A stretch of DNA of 64,000 nucleotides from Leucobacter luti (GTDB lineage: Bacteria; Actinomycetota; Actinomycetes; Actinomycetales; Microbacteriaceae), in NCBI RefSeq assembly GCF_004217175.1, contig NZ_SHKI01000004.1:62001-126000 (forward strand), read 5' to 3'. Position 1 is the stretch's first letter. Every line of letters begins with the position of its first letter. Below, piece after piece: positions 61,801 to 64,000 of this stretch. The notes beneath the pieces are model-generated. The model was not told the DNA's origin. It made no database searches and worked only from the letters and a program-made list of their open reading frames with translations. A program made the translations under genes and the position numbers.

Positions 61801-62653
61801 GTTCTGGATCTACGACTCGCTGCTCTCGGAGTACGCAGCGCTCGCGTACGAGTACGGCTACTCGCTGCAGCGCGAGGACGCACTCGTGCTCTGGGAGGCG
61901 CAGTTCGGTGACTTCGTCAACACGGCGCAGGCCGTGGTCGACGAGTACATCGCCGCCGCCGAGCAGAAGTGGGGCCAGCGCTCCTCCGTCGTGATGCTGC
62001 TCCCCCACGGCTACGAGGGCCAGGGACCCGACCACTCGTCGGCGCGCATCGAGCGCTTCCTGCAGCTGTGCGCGGAAGACAACATGATCGTGGCGCGCCC
62101 CTCGACGCCGGCGAACTACTTCCACCTGCTGCGCCGCCAGGCGTACGCGCGGCCGCGAAAGCCGCTCGTGGTGTTCACGCCCAAGTCGATGCTGCGCCTG
62201 CGCGGTGCGACGTCGAGCGTCGAGGACTTCACCACCGGGCACTTCATGCCGGTGCTCGACGACCCAAACATCGCCGACGCCAGCCTCGTCAAGCGCGTGC
62301 TGCTCGTTTCGGGCAAGATCTACTACGATCTTCGCGTCGCACTCGACAAGAACCCCGATCCGCGGATCGCGCTCGTGCGCGTTGAGCAGTTCTACCCCAT
62401 GCCGATCGTGGAGGTCGGCCGGGTGCTCACGCAGTACACGGGCGCCGAGCTGGTCTGGGTGCAGGACGAGCCCGAGAACCAGGGCGCGTGGCCGTTCATC
62501 TCGCTGGAGCTCTCAAAGCACCTGGCGAACGATCGGATCGACGTGGTCTCGCGCGCTGCCTCGGCGGCGCCGTCGACCGGGTCGGCAAAGGTACACGCCG
62601 TGGAGCAGGAGGCACTCATCAGCCGCGCGCTGCGGTTCGACGGCGAGGGCTAA
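58895..62653 (+). CDS. kgd: Multifunctional 2-oxoglutarate metabolism enzyme (E1/E2 2-oxoglutarate dehydrogenase)
   Basis: The 1252-aa fused enzyme is the actinobacterial 2-oxoglutarate decarboxylase/dehydrogenase (Kgd/OdhA). N-terminal regulator-contacting segment NAWLVDELWKQFQVDKNSVDRSWW, Pro/Ala/Thr linker (residues ~47-125), succinyltransferase-like domain with TYDHRVIQGAGSGEFL (His near 348), then the ThDP-dependent E1 part (MAHRGRLNVL, HGDAAMAGQGVVYE, GFTTLPLDSRS). Start is TTG at 58895 with AGAGGA upstream. In mycobacteria and corynebacteria it is inhibited by GarA/OdhI. The kgd stop lies 7 bases before the GntR/FCD gene. Confidence 0.95.
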   Translation: MAERTEAADQAGPAEDFGANAWLVDELWKQFQVDKNSVDRSWWPVLERYGAAAPSSQGVGSGSVDPGKAAPGAAQAGGVTSPPATPTGPVTTPITTPAQPARTTNAAPRTAPIPADAPRTAPAASTADGPETHEDVVTPLKGMARTLSKNMDQSLTVPTATSVRTIPAKLLIDNRIVINNHLRRSRGGKVSFTHLIGWALIQTLKDFPSQNVAYTEVDGKPSVLVPAHVGLGIAIDLPKPDGSRSLMVPAVKRAETLDFNEYLAAYEDLVKRARAGKLGAADFQGGTVSLTNPGGIGTVHSVPRLMAGQGCIIGAGALEYPAEFQGASEDVLTRLGISKTITLTSTYDHRVIQGAGSGEFLKIVHERLIGGHDFYEEIFAALRIPYKPVQWASDIHVDVTGAVDKEARVQELINSFRVRGHLMADTDPLEYVQRTHPDLEIESHGLTFWDLDREFVTGGIGGKRSMKLRDILGVLRDSYCRKIGIEYMHIQDPAQRLWLREQLEVNYAKPSRDEQMRILEKLNEAEAFETFLQTKYVGQKRFSLEGGESVIPLLDAMLIDAAEDGVDSVDIGMAHRGRLNVLSNIAGKTYGQIFREFEGTQSAKSGSGDVKYHLGTSGVFTAPNGTQVPIHLAANPSHLETVDGVLEGIVRAKQDLKPIGSFTTLPILVHGDAAMAGQGVVYETMQMSQLRGYRTGGTIHIIINNQVGFTTLPLDSRSAVYSSDIGKVVQSPIFHVNGDDPESVVRVAKLAYEFRQRFHIDVIVDLICYRRRGHNEGDDPSMTQPLMTDLIEAKRSTRRLYTSALMGRGDISEEEYEKAKQDFQDRLELAFQETHAAQTGAIPIIDQSGIGEIAEVGGPGPAPLETAVDRSVIERIGDAHANKPAGFTVHQKLQQLLNKREEMSRSGGIDWGFGELLALGSLLMEGTAVRFAGQDARRGTFAQRHAVFHDRANGQEWIPLLNLSEEQARFWIYDSLLSEYAALAYEYGYSLQREDALVLWEAQFGDFVNTAQAVVDEYIAAAEQKWGQRSSVVMLLPHGYEGQGPDHSSARIERFLQLCAEDNMIVARPSTPANYFHLLRRQAYARPRKPLVVFTPKSMLRLRGATSSVEDFTTGHFMPVLDDPNIADASLVKRVLLVSGKIYYDLRVALDKNPDPRIALVRVEQFYPMPIVEVGRVLTQYTGAELVWVQDEPENQGAWPFISLELSKHLANDRIDVVSRAASAAPSTGSAKVHAVEQEALISRALRFDGEG

Positions 62654-62660
62654 CCCGCGC

Positions 62661-63416
62661 ATGCAGCACCCGTTCATCGGCGCTCCCTCATCTCACGTTG
62701 CCGGCCCCGCCGCCGGCTTCCAGGGGGACGGCATCGCCCAGCGGATCGCCACCGCGATCTCGCTGGGCATGCTGAGCGTCGGTGAGCGGCTGCCGCCCGA
62801 GGCGGAACTCGCGAGCCAGTTTGGCATCGCGGTCGCCACGCTCCGCAAGGCACTCGCCGCGCTCCGCGAGCAGGGCGTGGTTGAGACTCGGCGCGGCCGC
62901 AACGGCGGCACCTTCGTGGTGCAGGCGCCGTTCCCCTCGACGGAGACCCTGCAGCGCGCGCTGCTGCGCATCAGCACGGTGGCGCTGCGCGACTTCTTCG
63001 ACGAGCACGCCGCGGTCTCTGGCATGGCCGCCCGCCTCGCGGCGGAGCGCGCGGTACCCGAGGTGCGCACCCGGCTCGCCGAGTTCGCGTTTCAGGCGCG
63101 AGAGGCGCGGGAGCCGCAGGATCGCGCGCTCGCCGACAGCCGCTTCCACTTCGAGGTCGCCGTGCTGAGCCACTCGCAGCGCCTCCTCGCCGGGGAGCAG
63201 CGCCTGCAATCGGAGCTGTCCCCGTTCCTGTGGTGCGACGCCATCAGCCACGCCTCGCTACAGACGGCCTTTTCGGAGCACCTCGCGATCGTCATGGCGA
63301 TCGAGCAGCGGCAGCCCGAGGAGGCGCAGCGCCTCGCGGTGGCACACGTCCAGGCGAACGCCCGGCTGATCCTCGACGGCAAGTTCGCGCTGGGGCGCGC
63401 CGAGGTGAGCGCGTGA
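62661..63416 (+). CDS. GntR-family regulator with FCD domain
   Basis: The 251-aa FadR-type regulator has an N-terminal winged helix (about residues 22-88, GIAQRIATAISLGMLSVGERLPPEAELASQFGIAVATLRKALAALREQGVVETRRGRNGGTFV) and a C-terminal helical FCD domain with metal-ligand histidines around DSRFHFEVAVLSHSQRL and FSEHLAIVMAIEQRQPEEAQRLAVAHV. Effectors are usually organic acids. It follows kgd by 7 bases and its stop overlaps the next start (GTGA). Confidence 0.9.
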   Translation: MQHPFIGAPSSHVAGPAAGFQGDGIAQRIATAISLGMLSVGERLPPEAELASQFGIAVATLRKALAALREQGVVETRRGRNGGTFVVQAPFPSTETLQRALLRISTVALRDFFDEHAAVSGMAARLAAERAVPEVRTRLAEFAFQAREAREPQDRALADSRFHFEVAVLSHSQRLLAGEQRLQSELSPFLWCDAISHASLQTAFSEHLAIVMAIEQRQPEEAQRLAVAHVQANARLILDGKFALGRAEVSA

Positions 63417-64000
63417 GCGCGGCGGGCGCCGAGAGCGCCGGCGCTGCGGGCGCGGATGTGCACGCGAGGCACCCAGATACCGACCTCACGCCGCTCATCG
63501 ACGAGCTCAACGCCTGGTTCTCCGACCACTTCACCCGCCTCGAAGCGCTCGCTGAAGAGCTCATCGGCGTGCTCCGGTTCGACGCGGAGCAGCGGCTCGA
63601 ACTCACGGAGTCGGCGCGACGCCGGCTGAAGGCGATCGCGGTGCGCGCGCTCGCAGAAGACCAGACCCTCGACGGCTGCGGCCTGATCTTCGCCCGCTCC
63701 GCGCTCGGCACCGAGAACGGGCACCTCGAGTGGTGGGTGCGCGAGGACGAGACGCGCTTCGCCCGCTACTCGTTCGGCGTGGTCCCCGGGGGCGACCGCT
63801 ACTACGACTACGAGCACCACGAGTGGTTCATCCGCGCGTTCCACGATGGCGCGCCCGCGCTGGTGGGGCCGTACATCGACTACCTCGGCGTCGAAACCTA
63901 CGTGGTCACGCTGACCGTCCCGGCCACGCTCGACGGCACGCGCATCGGCGCGGTGGGCAACGACATCCAGGTGGCCGATCTGGAGGCGGAGCTGCTGCCC
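63413..64000 (+). CDS. Cache-domain protein, 3' end outside window
   Basis: 196 residues are visible and the frame runs to the window edge. After an Ala/Gly start there is a helical region (LTPLIDELNAWFSDHFTRLEALAEELIGVL) and then a Cache-like sensor fold (GHLEWWVREDETRFARYSFGVVPGGDRYYDYEHHEWFIRAFHDGAPALVGPYIDYLGVETYVVTLTVPA). No signal peptide or membrane helix is seen so far, so the sensor may be cytosolic. GTGA overlap couples it to the GntR/FCD regulator, suggesting a shared ligand or partnership. Confidence 0.75.
   Translation, partial: MSAAGAESAGAAGADVHARHPDTDLTPLIDELNAWFSDHFTRLEALAEELIGVLRFDAEQRLELTESARRRLKAIAVRALAEDQTLDGCGLIFARSALGTENGHLEWWVREDETRFARYSFGVVPGGDRYYDYEHHEWFIRAFHDGAPALVGPYIDYLGVETYVVTLTVPATLDGTRIGAVGNDIQVADLEAELLP

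Overview
The window looks like chromosomal DNA from a high-GC Gram-positive actinobacterium. Gene content fits Micrococcales, probably Microbacteriaceae and possibly Leucobacter: GTP-dependent PEP carboxykinase, fused 2-oxoglutarate decarboxylase (Kgd/OdhA), the eno-ftsB-DUF501 and rplY-pth-mfd clusters, LemA-HtpX, RamA- and RamB-type regulators, many GTG starts and GlnR-type operator half-sites. The genus is inferred from gene content; no database was searched. No rRNA, CRISPR array, insertion sequence, prophage or replication origin was seen.

Layout. 0-5 kb: end of an AraC regulator, rpsO, a GlnR-box-controlled ammonium transporter, an inositol-monophosphatase-family enzyme and an orphan PotD-like Tat lipoprotein. 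5.0-5.97 kb: a gene-free GC-rich stretch with three copies of a 79-bp element. 6-14.3 kb: purine permease, FKBP isomerase, FAH-family hydrolase, aspartase, MFS transporter, the lemA-htpX pair and a small gene behind a LexA-like SOS box. 14.4-20.3 kb: a tRNA with anticodon UAA, an aldonolactone-oxidase/PLP-enzyme pair, a SnoaL-like protein, a 50-aa membrane protein and an amino-acid ABC transporter. 20.5-32.2 kb: a wall-anchored beta-propeller protein, pckG divergent from ramB, type II NADH dehydrogenase, DUF501-ftsB-eno, a VOC protein and hisS. 32.3-38.9 kb: a membrane protein with a small GntR regulator, then actP-DUF485-acyl-CoA synthetase divergent from a RamA-like regulator. 39-50.2 kb: mazG, a lipoprotein, mfd-pth-rplY, ung, an SDR, and metY-metX. 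50.4-56 kb: a five-gene lipoprotein/adaptor/ABC operon. 56.3-64 kb: two CNNM-CBS proteins, kgd, a GntR/FCD regulator and a truncated Cache-domain protein.

How it works together. Acetate/propionate uptake (actP), activation (acyl-CoA synthetase), the TCA cycle (kgd), gluconeogenesis and glycolysis (pckG, eno), respiration (ndh) and two acetate-type regulators (ramA, ramB) form a central-carbon theme. metY and metX make homocysteine from homoserine. Amt, aspartase and the amino-acid ABC transporter handle nitrogen. A recurring feature is a TANNNT -10 box ending 6-7 nt before the start codon, which predicts leaderless mRNAs for eight genes. Apart from the 5-kb repeat field the window is ordinary chromosome; I found no clear undescribed defence or mobile system. 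The strongest follow-up items are the six-half-site GlnR array, the SOS-box small gene, the 79-bp repeats, the exporter operon and the Cache/FCD pair.
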